Below the pieces are notes generated by a model that was not told the origin of the DNA, searched no databases, and worked only from the letters and a program-made list of their open reading frames with translations. From Heliocybe sulcata (taxonomy: Eukaryota; Basidiomycota; Agaricomycetes; Gloeophyllales; Gloeophyllaceae): a DNA stretch of 64,000 nucleotides. This document shows positions 36,547 through 46,652 of this stretch, piece by piece. The position numbers and the translations under genes are program-made. The DNA lies in NCBI GenBank assembly GCA_004369045.1, contig ML213512.1:449453-513452 (forward strand), in the 5' to 3' direction. Position 1 is the stretch's first letter. Every line of letters starts with the position of its first letter.

Positions 36547-37561
36547 TGCTGATGATGCTCAATGAGCTGGGCTAAGTGATGAGTGACCGGGCTAGATGGC
36601 ACGAGTGGCCAGACACAGCGGGAAGTAAGTCAGTAGAGGCATAGACGGCGAGAGGATTGCATGCGGTTTGGTTCTTCTCTTATAGTCCCTTGATATCCAG
36701 CTCAGGGTGAACAGCATTAGGCGCATCTTAGGTGTGCCAAACCCCCGTTTTCACAGCCTAAAGTTGCGAGGACTCTTGTCAGCGTGTATGGTCTACAACA
36801 TCTGGCCGGTAAACAGCCGACCCAAGGGTACTGCACCCACTGGAAACAATCAAGTTCACTGCAGTGGTAAAAGAATCATGTCACGTAAAGTGATGACATC
36901 AGGATGAATAGCCGCCTGCGCGCACAAAAGGAACTATGCATTACGCGGGGTCGTGAGTCAAAGGCGAGCAGCCTGCCACAGATACAGAGCTCACTTTGTG
37001 ATTTCAAGGATTTGTCAGACAGAAATCGTCCTCCTTTCATGTAGGGGCAAGGTTATTCGTCCAGAATTCTGGTAGCTCCGCGATTGCACTAATGCAAACC
37101 TTGTCAATTGAAGCACAAGGTGGTAGTGAATGGTGCAACGCTTTCCGAACATCACCGACCGGCATTCCGTTAAGCACGTGGTTCCTTAGGCCAGTCCCAG
37201 ATTCCGTGGCCGAATTTTGCCCCATTCTGCTCATTAGCAAGACAGTACAATGCTGTACAACTTGCAGTCCTCGCCTTTTCGTCGGTTTCTATGATGATGG
37301 CACTAGATCATCAGTATCACCGCAGCTTTTGTGATATATGTTTGCACAGCAACCAACATCATGCTCGGTAGTCTTTGGAGGCAATGATCACCGAAGCCTC
37401 ACTTATCGGTCCTGAAGCATATGTAGTACACGAAGCAGCTTGAATGGGACCAATGTCCGAGAAAGTCCCTTCAGATCTTGAGCGGCGCACTTTACGCCAA
37501 GGACCATTTCCCCAGGCTGGCATGCAGTGGCTTCGAAGTAATTCCGTTCAGTCCTTGGACC
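36547..37561. other. Intergenic, no gene recognised
   Basis: About 1 kb between the kinase start and the oxidoreductase stop. Contains only short unsupported open frames; part is kinase promoter. Confidence 0.45.
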
Positions 37562-39221
37562 CTAGAGACGAGACCGTTCCATAGTGACCTCTGGAGGAAC
37601 ACCAAGATCCTCTGCTGAACAGAGATCCGAGAGGCGCAGGATCTCTGTCTTGGACGGCGATCGAGTAGTCGCGTGCGGTACGAACGCCCTGTCTACTGCG
37701 AACTTCTTGACCACAGAGGGATCCAATGTTCCAGAGACGAGATCCGCTGTTATCTGCCCGAGGACGGGTAGAAACTGATGGCGACGTCCTTGTCTGTTCG
37801 ATCTCTGGCATCTGAACGAGGTCGCGATGCACTTACCTTGTATGCGTGGCCGCTTCCTCCAGTTGCGATCACCAGACCGGTGTCGTCAGGATAATACCCT
37901 ATGAGCCAATCTTCGTCAGGCGTATCCGTGTACCTGCATGGCGGAGTCAGAACCACTGGAGACCGCGTCATTACTAGCGAGTCTACGGACCAGCACAATC
38001 TGGTTGTGGCGAACGGTTTCTTGGAAAGATCTGGATACGTCGTGGACAGAAGAGCTCGTATATCGTGCAACATTGTTTTCGGCACGCGGAGGCCATCGTC
38101 TCCGTGAGACGATAGTGTTCTGGGCGTAGATATGGACGACTTGCTCTGGCCTATCACGACTGGATTGATATGACCACCACAGTGTTTGCCCATCTTTAGG
38201 ATGTTGTCTTTATTGGGCTGAATGAACCGGCGCGCTCTGTAAAATATCTATCCGGAGGACACATGAGAGAACTTACAGGAAATATGTAGAACCCGGTCTT
38301 GTAGTTGACCATGCACGGGCAGTCTCGATACTGGTCGCCTTCCTCTGGGGTTAACTGCATGGTCACCACGCTCTGCCTAGCAAAGACGATCTCATTAGCA
38401 GGTTTGCTTCTGCTACGTCTAAACGCCTACCCTGCCGCAACGCATGTCTCTTGCAGCCGTAGTTCTGGAAAGTTGGAAGCGGTCCAGGATCCTGTCGCGA
38501 TGATGACGAAGTCCGCCTTGAAAGTGGTTCCATCAGCACACTCGACGCCAGCTGTCCTGCTATTCTCTCTGACAAGCTTTCTGACAGCTTTCCCAGCATA
38601 TACTTGACCGCCCATGGCCTGAACCTTGTCGATCATGAGCGAAGTCGCCTTTGCAGCGTCCACCCACCCGCCATCCCAACTGATGTACCCCTTGAATAGG
38701 CCCGTACGAACGCGAGAAGGCAGCACGGATTGGATAGCAGTATTGTCAGGTAGGTCCTGAACACGAGCGCCCATAGCAAGATCAGTCTTGTATGCGGCAT
38801 CGGTGTAGGGATCATTGCCCACGCCGCCCATGAGCACGCCTGATCTGCAAACACTCGTAAGCAGCCACAGAGCGAGTCTGCTTGACATAAATTGTGTTAC
38901 TCGTGGTAGACGCCTGGCCACTCTGCCTGGTCGTTCCATGCCGCTATCGCCTGGCGGCATAGTTTGTTGTAGAACGGGTCGGAGTACGAACTCCGGACCA
39001 CTAGAGCCAGAAGGTCAGCTATCAGTCAGTACAGCGAGCCAGATGTTGTACACACTCCGATTGATGTCAGTACTGGCTGCGTCTGGAGCAGGCAGCATAG
39101 GAGATTTGTCCAGGACCGTCACGCATGTGTATGCGCGTTTCAAGAGATGGTAGGCAGTCGAAATCCCGAAGCATCCAGCGCCAATTATGACTATCCTGCT
39201 GGAGGACTCGATAGACTGCAT
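37562..39221 (-). CDS. FAD-dependent amine oxidase (sarcosine / saccharopine / fructosyl-amino-acid oxidase type)
   Basis: DAO-fold flavoenzyme oxidising secondary amines. The N-terminal FAD loop is RIVIIGAGCFGISTAYHLL, followed by DINRMVRSSYSDPFYNK over an intron. Further motifs are WVDAAKATSLMIDKVQAMGG, VIIATGSWTASNFPEL, LCWYTDTPDEDWLIGYYPDD (the Cys aligns with the covalent-flavin Cys of amadoriase-type enzymes) and VIATGGSGHAYKFLP near the end. About 440 residues in seven or so exons, stop TAG at 37564-37562. No clear peroxisomal SKL-type ending (ends SRL, a permitted variant of the PTS1 tripeptide, so peroxisomal import is possible). Substrate among proline-like, saccharopine or fructosyl amino acids cannot be decided. 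Confidence 0.87.
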
Positions 39222-39648
39222 TGCGGCGCAGGTTCAAGTAACAGGCAGTAGTGCACTTCAGCTCTCGATAGTGGTCCATGGCCGACGCTGGTTATCTCCA
39301 GAGAAGCAAGCACAATTATAGGACATTCTCGGAGCGCACTAAAGCAGCGTTGCGCAGATCATACCACAACAGCCTGGGAGCAATTGTTGACTTCGCAAGC
39401 GCGTGTATTGGAGGAATTTGTACTGCCATGCTGCAGAGCTTCGCAAACTGGCCGGCAAAGACGTCCTTTCGCATGCTGGCATGCGTCGTAACACCATACG
39501 CCCTTTTATCCGATGCATTATGCATATACAGCACGTCGTGTTCAATAGACACTAGCATGAGTAGGTACATCGTCGCCGGCGGTCGATCACTGCATAAGAA
39601 ATCTCCAGAAGTTCGAGGTAGAAAAGGACATGGTTTGGCGCAGCAGGC
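39222..39648. other. Intergenic up to the transposon
   Basis: Promoter side of the oxidoreductase and the original flank of the insertion. No gene recognised. Confidence 0.4.
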
Positions 39649-39656
39649 GCTCAGCC
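39649..39656 (+). repeat. Target-site duplication, left copy
   Basis: GCTCAGCC directly outside the left terminal inverted repeat, identical to 45915-45922. Confidence 0.88.
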
Positions 39657-39693
39657 CAAGGGGCGGACACCGGGAGATGCCGAGACCGGACGT
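39657..39693 (+). repeat. Left terminal inverted repeat
   Basis: Blocks 39657-39669 and 39683-39693 are the exact reverse complements of 45902-45914 and 45878-45888. The 13-nt spacer differs completely between the ends, suggesting that the two blocks are separate transposase contact sites. Confidence 0.9.
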
Positions 39694-39733
39694 GGGGGAG
39701 GGGGGGGGGCTCCGAGGGCCTTAACGGAGATTT
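39694..39733 (+). repeat. Subterminal G-rich 40-mer, left copy
   Basis: Starts GGGGGA followed by ten G, ends CTTAACGGAGATTT. It matches 45835-45874 at 33 of 40 positions in direct (not inverted) orientation and abuts the terminal repeat. Confidence 0.8.
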
Positions 39734-39977
39734 ATTTGGAATAAAAAAAAAATACTTATAGAGGCTCTCCTGAGAGGCAGCATGCATTGTAAAGTGCGCT
39801 AGAGTGTATACAGCCATTAAACAGCCCCATAGAACGATGGAATTGCACTTTCCGGTGCCGGAGTGACCCGCATGAGTGACATAACGCGTCAAAGTGACGA
39901 GTATACGCGAGCGACGCGACCTACTTTTACCTCATCATTGTTCTATCACGTCAAGAGTGTCTATTTACAGCTGTATA

Positions 39978-42900
39978 ATGACCCACGGAAGGAAGAAGAA
40001 GGCCAATGCAGCGGTGAGCCTTTGCAATCCTATCCCTAAGTGGTCCGCTCATGGCTATTACAGTTGGACCTGGCTTCACGCTGGTGCGACATCTGCGGCA
40101 GACATATCACAGTGGGAACGGGCGGGGACGCGAACTGGGAACACCATCTCAGAAGCAAGAACCACGCTGACAACGACAAGCTGAACGGACCGAAATTCAA
40201 GAAGCTCACTGCATGGTTCACGCATCCGCAGTCTTCTCGCAATGTTTCGGCCAGTTCGTCCACCTTGACGGACAACGGGACTACCGATAGACAGCAAGAT
40301 ACCATCGACGTTGACTCCCGTTCCGATGCCTGTTCATCGGACACTGCCATGGATGTGGACGGTCTCCCTTCTCTGATGACATCTATGACTGGTGACCCAG
40401 TCGGAGAGCAGAGCGGTCCGCCAAGTGCTTCCCTTGTCGAGCGCATTCGGGTCTTAGCAGCAGATCTCCCTCCTACTATTCCCCTGGCGACGAAGGAAGA
40501 CTCTTTGGCGGCATTCAGTACTGACCCAGTTGGCACGTTCAGGGCCGGCGATGTGGAGGATCCTTGGGAAATGGTCAATACAATGCTCCATAGTGTCTTA
40601 GGTTACGCAGCAACAATACATACCATATTGCCTATGATTCGCCGTGGACCGTTGGGAGTGGAAGCTCTGTGTACATGGCTGGAACGGTGTTTCCAAGAGC
40701 TGAACATCGATCCTGTGCTTGTGGAGAGCAGGCTGGAGGTGGTCTGCCAGGCTTTGAGAAAATGGTAGGTGGAGCCCATCTTCGACGACGAGCACCCGCG
40801 ACTAATTGATGTACCTTCTACAGTCTTGCACCATCTATCTGTCATACCGACAAGAGTACCGACTCAACAAGGAGCTCGCTGATCACCAGCTATAGTACGG
40901 GCGATACACCCGCCTATGACCGCACAGAACTCAGCTGTCTGACAAGGTGTCCAGGTCTCGAGCTGGAAATGCCGAAAGGTGCACTCCCATATGGTGTTTA
41001 TCCTTTTGGTCTCCACACGATACAATCGCTGCCCTGGAACACACTCGTCACCAACAAACAGCTCTTTCTTATATCCACTCATTGCCGCGGCGTTGCTGCT
41101 CTCGAAAATGGACATGCATTTCCGTGCCGTAAATGCAGGGAACTCTCCAAGCATGACGCTCTGCTAGGGATTCGCGACCGGATTGCCAATGGCTGTCACG
41201 ACAGCTTGAAACATGCATATCGCTCTCATTTCCAGCTCGTTGATGTTGTTCATTGCTGCCAAAACCAGGTGGACACTCTCCGATTCGGAGGGTTGAATAT
41301 GGGCCGCAAACTCACAGTCAAATGTCGAACTATGGGCCTCGCTAACCGCATCCTCATGGAAATTGCGAGAGGAGACATACCAAGTGTCTCTCGGAAGCTA
41401 CGAGTTGCCCTACGGAATGGCACAGGCTTGATGGGTGTCCTAGAAAAATTCGTAGCTGCAGTAGAGCGGCTCAGCACCACGACAGACCCCATAGAAGCAG
41501 ATCTGCATCGGATGTATCTATTTGCCAAGTTAGGTGGTGCGCAAGTTGCCCGTATCGCTCAACACAGCTTGAACTTGCCCTTGGCACGAACTGCAACCCG
41601 TCGACTGGATGTTCATCCACTCTGCGCATCTCCGAGCTATCCCACTCCAGACGATATACACCACAATCTGTCCATTGTATTCCCTCCGAAGGTGGAAGAC
41701 GTCAATCCGCACCCTTTTGAAGAGGCGGTAACGATGTTCGCCGATGAGCTGAAGCTCGAGGAGAGATTGCGGTGGGATGCTGCAACAAATAATATTCTGG
41801 GTGTTTGCCGTGAGCATTCAAAATTGGTTTCGCTCGAGTTCCGGTCGATGCTGCAGGCCGATGCTCTTCATGAAGCACTCAGGAACACCTCCTTGCCGGA
41901 GCATGACCGTGTACATCTAGCGACGGAGGTAAGTGTACGCCGATGATCTTTTTGTGTATACGCTGAAACAAGGTGCCAGGCCACTGTCATAGCTGTGCGT
42001 GTGCTCTCTGACAATGCTCGTCAAAATGCTGCTCGTCCAATAATTGTCTCCGGCACTTGCAAGCGGGAGAATGTACAAGCGCAGCACAGTCTACTATTGA
42101 ATGCCATCAACACCTTCGATGCTCATGAATGCGGACAGCGGCGTCGACTCTATTCCATCGCTACAGACGGCGACTCCCGTCGCCATCGTGCTGTAGCTCT
42201 GCTTACTCTCCAGCACAGTCTAACATCGGCTTCATTGATCTATCAGCATCTGCATCCGCTACCGTTGTTCAATCTGCTATGCGGAGAGGATGACTTGACC
42301 GGGGATCTCGACTACAAGCATGTCATTAAGCGCTTCCGCAACACACTGCTCCGAGGACGTGGCATCACCATCGACGGAATAAGCATTACAAGAGCTATAC
42401 TCGCTCAACATCTTCTGCGGGAAGGCCAAGAGCATTGTCATATTCATTCCCTGCTATCACCCAACGACAAACAGGATGTTACGCTTGCCTATACACTCTT
42501 GCTCTCCATCTCCGATTTTGACTATGATCCTGAATCATCTCAAGGATCTCCCGCGTTCTTGGAGGCCCGCCGTGTCCTAGCCCTGCTTGGACATATGTAT
42601 CGATATATCCTAGAAGCATATACTGATGTTCAGCTTGATCTGAGTGGACAGCTGGAGTCTCTTTCGGCGGCCGCTCATCTCTGTCTGGCGCTCTATGCCG
42701 AGAACAAGGGTGGCTTCGTTCCAGTTCAATTGTACTACGATGTGATGACCATGATCAAGAATGCATACTTCTGTGTCGCGAAAGCAATGTCAGCAAACCC
42801 GAATGGCAAGTTCTACCTGATCCTTCTGGGAACAGACTCTCTGGAAACACTATTCGGCATTGTACGGACTATGGTCGGGAATGATACCAACGCAGATCAG

Positions 42901-45571
42901 CTACAGTTATCGTCTAGACTAACAACCGCCTCCCTCTGCTCTTCGCTACTTCAGTTGCATCCGGAATGGGATCAGGGTCCTCGCCGCCTGAAGTTACTGA
43001 CTTTACGCTCGGGTGATGGGGTAGTGGCTCGTAAGTACGATCATATAAATCCCTCCTCGTGGAAGGGTGATGTATCCTTGAATCGTGTTGTCTTACTCAC
43101 GTCATGGCAACTCGGGAAGCACAAGGCGGTAAAAGCACTTCAGCAGTGCCGGTTCACGCCTCCGTTCGAAAAAATGGAGTCATCTGGCAGCTTTGATATA
43201 CTCTGCCCGTTCGGTCAAGATAAAGTCGTGCTCATCGGTGGTATATGTGCCGGGGAACGAGAAGAGGATGTTGAAGAGCAAGACGAGACAGGCATCACAC
43301 TCCAAGGGAGCCCAGTCGCTGTCACTGATCCCACCGAGATACAGCCTGGCTATGGAGCTCCGGAAAAGTCGGCAGTCAACCAGGATGAGGATGTGGAACC
43401 TGACCTCGAGGACTTGGTCTCGTCTGAAATGCCCATGGTTGTGAATCCTCAGGAGCCGGGCGATACTACTATGTGCGCGACATACAGCGCCTGGATTCCG
43501 ATGGATGCTGGGGTCCCGGATCTAGCCAATCGACAGCACAAGGCGAGGATCTTACGGATGTACTCAAAACCAATGAGTATCCAGAGCTCAAAGGATCGCC
43601 TGCGGCGCATCAATGGCTTGTCTGCATATAATGAATCTACAGCCAGGACCCTTGTGTGCTCGTACGACGAGGGGCTGTCTCTTCTCGATATCCACAGCCC
43701 CGTCCTCACTCTTGTACGATGTAATGGCCGTGTATTTCTTGCAGCTGCCCTTGTCATCGACATTCGTATCAATAACGAAACCGTACAGACCGTACCATGC
43801 TCTGATCTGCGTGAGCCAAGTGTCCGTGTCAGAGTGCAGATTATGCACCTTGCGCAGCGGTCTCGCGCACAGCTGGAATCGGTCGACGCTGCACGCAATA
43901 CATCCACGGAAGAATGGGAGTGGACGAGTGAATTCGAACAATTACCCAGAGTCTCGTCGTCGAGGGAGCTTGAGGGGCGCTGGGTTGAAGTTGTGAACCC
44001 GGAGCTCAAGCCTAGCACTCGGAAGACCCAGGATAGTGCACCGACATATATTTTTGATTCAGAGTCGCTGAAGGCGGCCTCCCTTCTCTTATATGAACGG
44101 CTGAAGCAGGAGATCGACGATCTCCCCAAATTACCCCTGACTTTGACATTTCCTTACCGTTCTTTCGATGGTGCGTGTTTCGTCATTTTCTCGCCATTCC
44201 TGGCCTCACGATCCTTTAGAGAAAGCTTGCTTCTTATGCGACGTGGATGTCGATTCACAGGATAGCCGCAATGAAGAACACCGCTGCCACCTCTGCCCAT
44301 GGCTCGTTATCGATAAAGGACCCAAGCTCATTGAACATATTTCACTTCACCTTCTTTTCGACGCCCAAATCCTCCACGCAGATTCGCCATGCGGCTTGTG
44401 CCTTAACTTGGGGAATCTGTGCAGAATCCGGCTGTGCAAGGGTCCCAGCGGTAAGGATATCATTGACATGCAACACTCCCAATGTCGGAACCTCTACAAG
44501 GTGCAACTCACTAGTGCAGGAAAGTGCACGAAGACTTCACCATGTACAAATGTCCCAACAGTGTGCCCTGCTTGTCCGACTCCGTCGGATGCAATCTGGA
44601 AGTATAACTTCGATGCACACTTTGACACGGTTCATCCCAGGGTAGACAAAGAGCGCCATCGTGCGGCCTTCGCAATCTCAGATGCCGAAAGGGACTCAAT
44701 GCGAGAGCGGTACAAGACCAAGCCAAGGAAACAATGTGCCAAAGCGAAGCGAGTTGTTGCGCTCCCTATTTCCGAAGCTCACAGTTCTCGCGTAGTGATG
44801 AGGTATTAATCTTTTCTATATTGTTCGGTGATTATGCTTACTTCGGCTATGCAGGGCTCCCGATACCCGTAGTTTGGAGGAGACCGATCCTACTGTGTAT
44901 GACTTCTTTGGCAGTTCCATGCCACTGTCGCCCTCTGTGACCTCCTGTGATATACCCACCACTTCGAATGCCGGACTCGACCAAGCTGTCATTGCAGGAC
45001 CCCCATCCCAGGCCACCACTGCTACTGAGCAATCAACGACCGGACACGACGATGCTGAGGATTTTCGAGCACCAGCACCGTCGTGCGTTGTTCCTGACTT
45101 AAGGAACAGGAAGCGGACTGCCGCTGATGCAGAGATCAATGAACCTGACATCGCGGCTTTGGTGAACGGTAAGTGTGATCCTTGTGTCATACAAGCGGCG
45201 CCAGGCTCATCTATTTACTTTATGAAGTCGAATATTCTCAACAGTGTGAGTCTGTAACTAGCACGGGTCGTAATGCTGCACCTCCGGAGAGAGACGATGC
45301 AGACAGAGACGAGTTCTGCTGGTGCAGGGGTCCCGAGGAAGGCGACATGGTGAAGTGTGATGGACCGGACTGCAGCGGATGGGTCAGGCTAATTCTAATC
45401 TTCGCTGTTCTTTTGCTGACATATCCTCAGTTTCATTTCGAGTGTGTCGATTTGCTCGAAGAGCCCTCGGGCGCTTGGTTCTGCTCAGACACCTGCGAGT
45501 CGAAAGCCCGCTTGAACCTCAAGATCAGAGTCCCTTCTCTTGGCTCAAGAAAGAAGCAGAGGACAAACTGA
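39978..45571 (+). CDS. Transposase: C2H2 finger, RNase H-like core, C-terminal PHD finger
   Basis: About 1,550 residues over eight or so exons, all in frame. The first exon MTHGRKKKANAA joins LDLASRWCDICGRHITVG, which starts a U1/C2H2-type zinc finger (C-x2-C, then H-x5-H in HHLRSKNH). The core has candidate acidic catalytic positions: Asp in LRWDAATNNILGVCREH (about 41770), Asp in YSIATDGDSRRHRAVAL (about 42150) and Glu in GTDSLETLFGIVRTMVGNDT (about 42835). The last resembles the D-x-LE-x-FF-x-IR motif of P-type transposases. A Cys/His-rich block follows at 44220-44640 (ACFLCDVDVD, HRCHLCPWL, CGLCLNLG, TVCPACPTP). The C-terminus is an ING-like PHD finger: FCWCRGPEEGDMVKCDGPDC, then FHFECVDLLEEPSGAWFCSD. 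It ends RKKQRTN. Catalytic residue assignment is inference; the fold and fusion are read from sequence. Confidence 0.85.
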
Positions 45572-45817
45572 ACTATCCCATATGGACGTAAGCAGCTTGC
45601 GGCTTCGTTACCCGTTGCCCGATTAATGCGACGTATATTGCTTAACTCTCTCTTATATACCACTTTGGATAGTCTTCTATAAAACACTTGCTTCTCATTA
45701 AAACTATTTTCCAAGTAATAACAGAGCCATAGACCACTGTCCAGAGTGCCGGGGCAGGTACAGGATATTTATCACACTACGGAGAAACATATGTTTTGCG
45801 ACATTTGCCTTTTTAGA

Positions 45818-45836
45818 CCGTGGGACATTCCCACGG
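45818..45836 (+). repeat. Perfect hairpin CCGTGGGA-CAT-TCCCACGG
   Basis: An 8-bp stem with 3-nt loop, overlapping the start of the right G-rich 40-mer. Absent from the left end. Could act as a terminator-like or protein-binding structure; role unknown. Confidence 0.7.
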
Positions 45837-45874
45837 GGGAGGGGGGGGAGCCTAGAGACCCTTAACTGAGATTT
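45835..45874 (+). repeat. Subterminal G-rich 40-mer, right copy
   Basis: Direct-orientation partner of 39694-39733, three bases inside the right terminal repeat. Contains GGGGGA followed by eight G and CTTAACTGAGATTT. Confidence 0.8.
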
Positions 45875-45877
45875 CTG

Positions 45878-45914
45878 ACGTCCGGTCTTTTATTTTATTT
45901 CTGTCCGCCCCTTG
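45878..45914 (-). repeat. Right terminal inverted repeat
   Basis: Reverse complement of the left end in both blocks (11 of 11 and 13 of 13), with an AT-rich 13-nt spacer. Confidence 0.9.
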
Positions 45915-45922
45915 GCTCAGCC
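45915..45922 (+). repeat. Target-site duplication, right copy
   Basis: GCTCAGCC, identical to 39649-39656. Confidence 0.88.
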
Positions 45923-46652
45923 ACATTTTCCACGCGTGCATCTTGAATCTCATCCTTGTTGACTTGAGCATATTACTGGCCAAAATATCCTCTATCGAGG
46001 ACTTTAGGACATCTGCGCGCTGCATTTATTCTCCTCTGCGCCAGTGACATTATGCCACGACTTCCGCATCCCCCAAAATCTCGTTTAGGTACGCGAACAG
46101 TTACTTCGTATGCTATTATCTCATCGAACAATGGCCTGATCGATTCCAGAATACCAGCGGAGTGAGGTCGGCTGAAATGGGGATTAATATAACGTCGCCT
46201 TGAAACACCGTTCCTCGCTTTAGAAGTGCTGCAAGCAGCTGGTGAATGTTAATGAACTCCTGAATCTCGTACGTAAAAGAGACGTTCCATGCGGCAGGAA
46301 CGACAAATCGCAGCACAGGGGCCTCGGCTAAGCAATTAGCCGAGAATCCAACCAATCCGAGCGAACCCGTCGGACCCTGAAACGCTCAATCAAAATATAT
46401 AAAGGTCGCGCCAGAAGGGCCCTATTTTTCCTCGTCGCGTTTACATTCCATTCGACGTCCTTCACAGCTCTCTCCTGACGCGTCTATCACCACTCACAGC
46501 TCTCTGAGCTTTCCTATCCAGCCCCGTTGCATGTTCTCGAACCAGCTGGGCAGCGTTCACAACCCCCACCGCGGAAGCAAGCACTCTGCTCCTCCCCCTC
46601 TAGCAAATCATTAATTTCGCCTTGTCTCTTTGGTCACATTTACTCTTTCAAC
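45923..46652. other. Upstream region of inositol-phosphate synthase
   Basis: No supported gene. A 79-residue minus-strand open frame at 46116-46355 has no family features. The insertion duplication ends 730 bp upstream of the INO1 start codon, so the transposon may sit close to its promoter. Confidence 0.45.
46396..46403 (+). promoter_or_regulatory. TATA box of INO1
   Basis: TATATAAA about 250 bp before the start codon, followed by a pyrimidine-rich leader. A textbook TATA is consistent with a highly expressed, regulated metabolic gene. Confidence 0.5.

Larger units (their letters stand above)
39657..45914 (+). mobile_element. Complete DNA transposon, 6,258 bp
   Basis: Bounded by 37-bp terminal inverted repeats in two matching blocks: outer 13 bp CAAGGGGCGGACA, then a 13-nt divergent spacer, then 11 bp AGACCGGACGT. 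Spacing is identical at both ends, and a perfect 8-bp direct duplication GCTCAGCC lies immediately outside. Inside is one intact multi-exon gene (39978-45571) for a transposase-like protein, leaving only about 320 bp at each end. Eight-bp duplications are made by hAT, P, KDZ and some Mutator-like elements; the transposase looks closest in layout to P-element-like RNase H enzymes, but the superfamily is not settled. Perfect ends and an open reading frame indicate a recent insertion. Confidence 0.9.

Noticed and set aside
39694-45874. G-rich 40-mers as long terminal repeats of a retroelement
   Set aside because: Only 40 bp, internal to exact inverted ends with an 8-bp duplication, and no reverse transcriptase is present.
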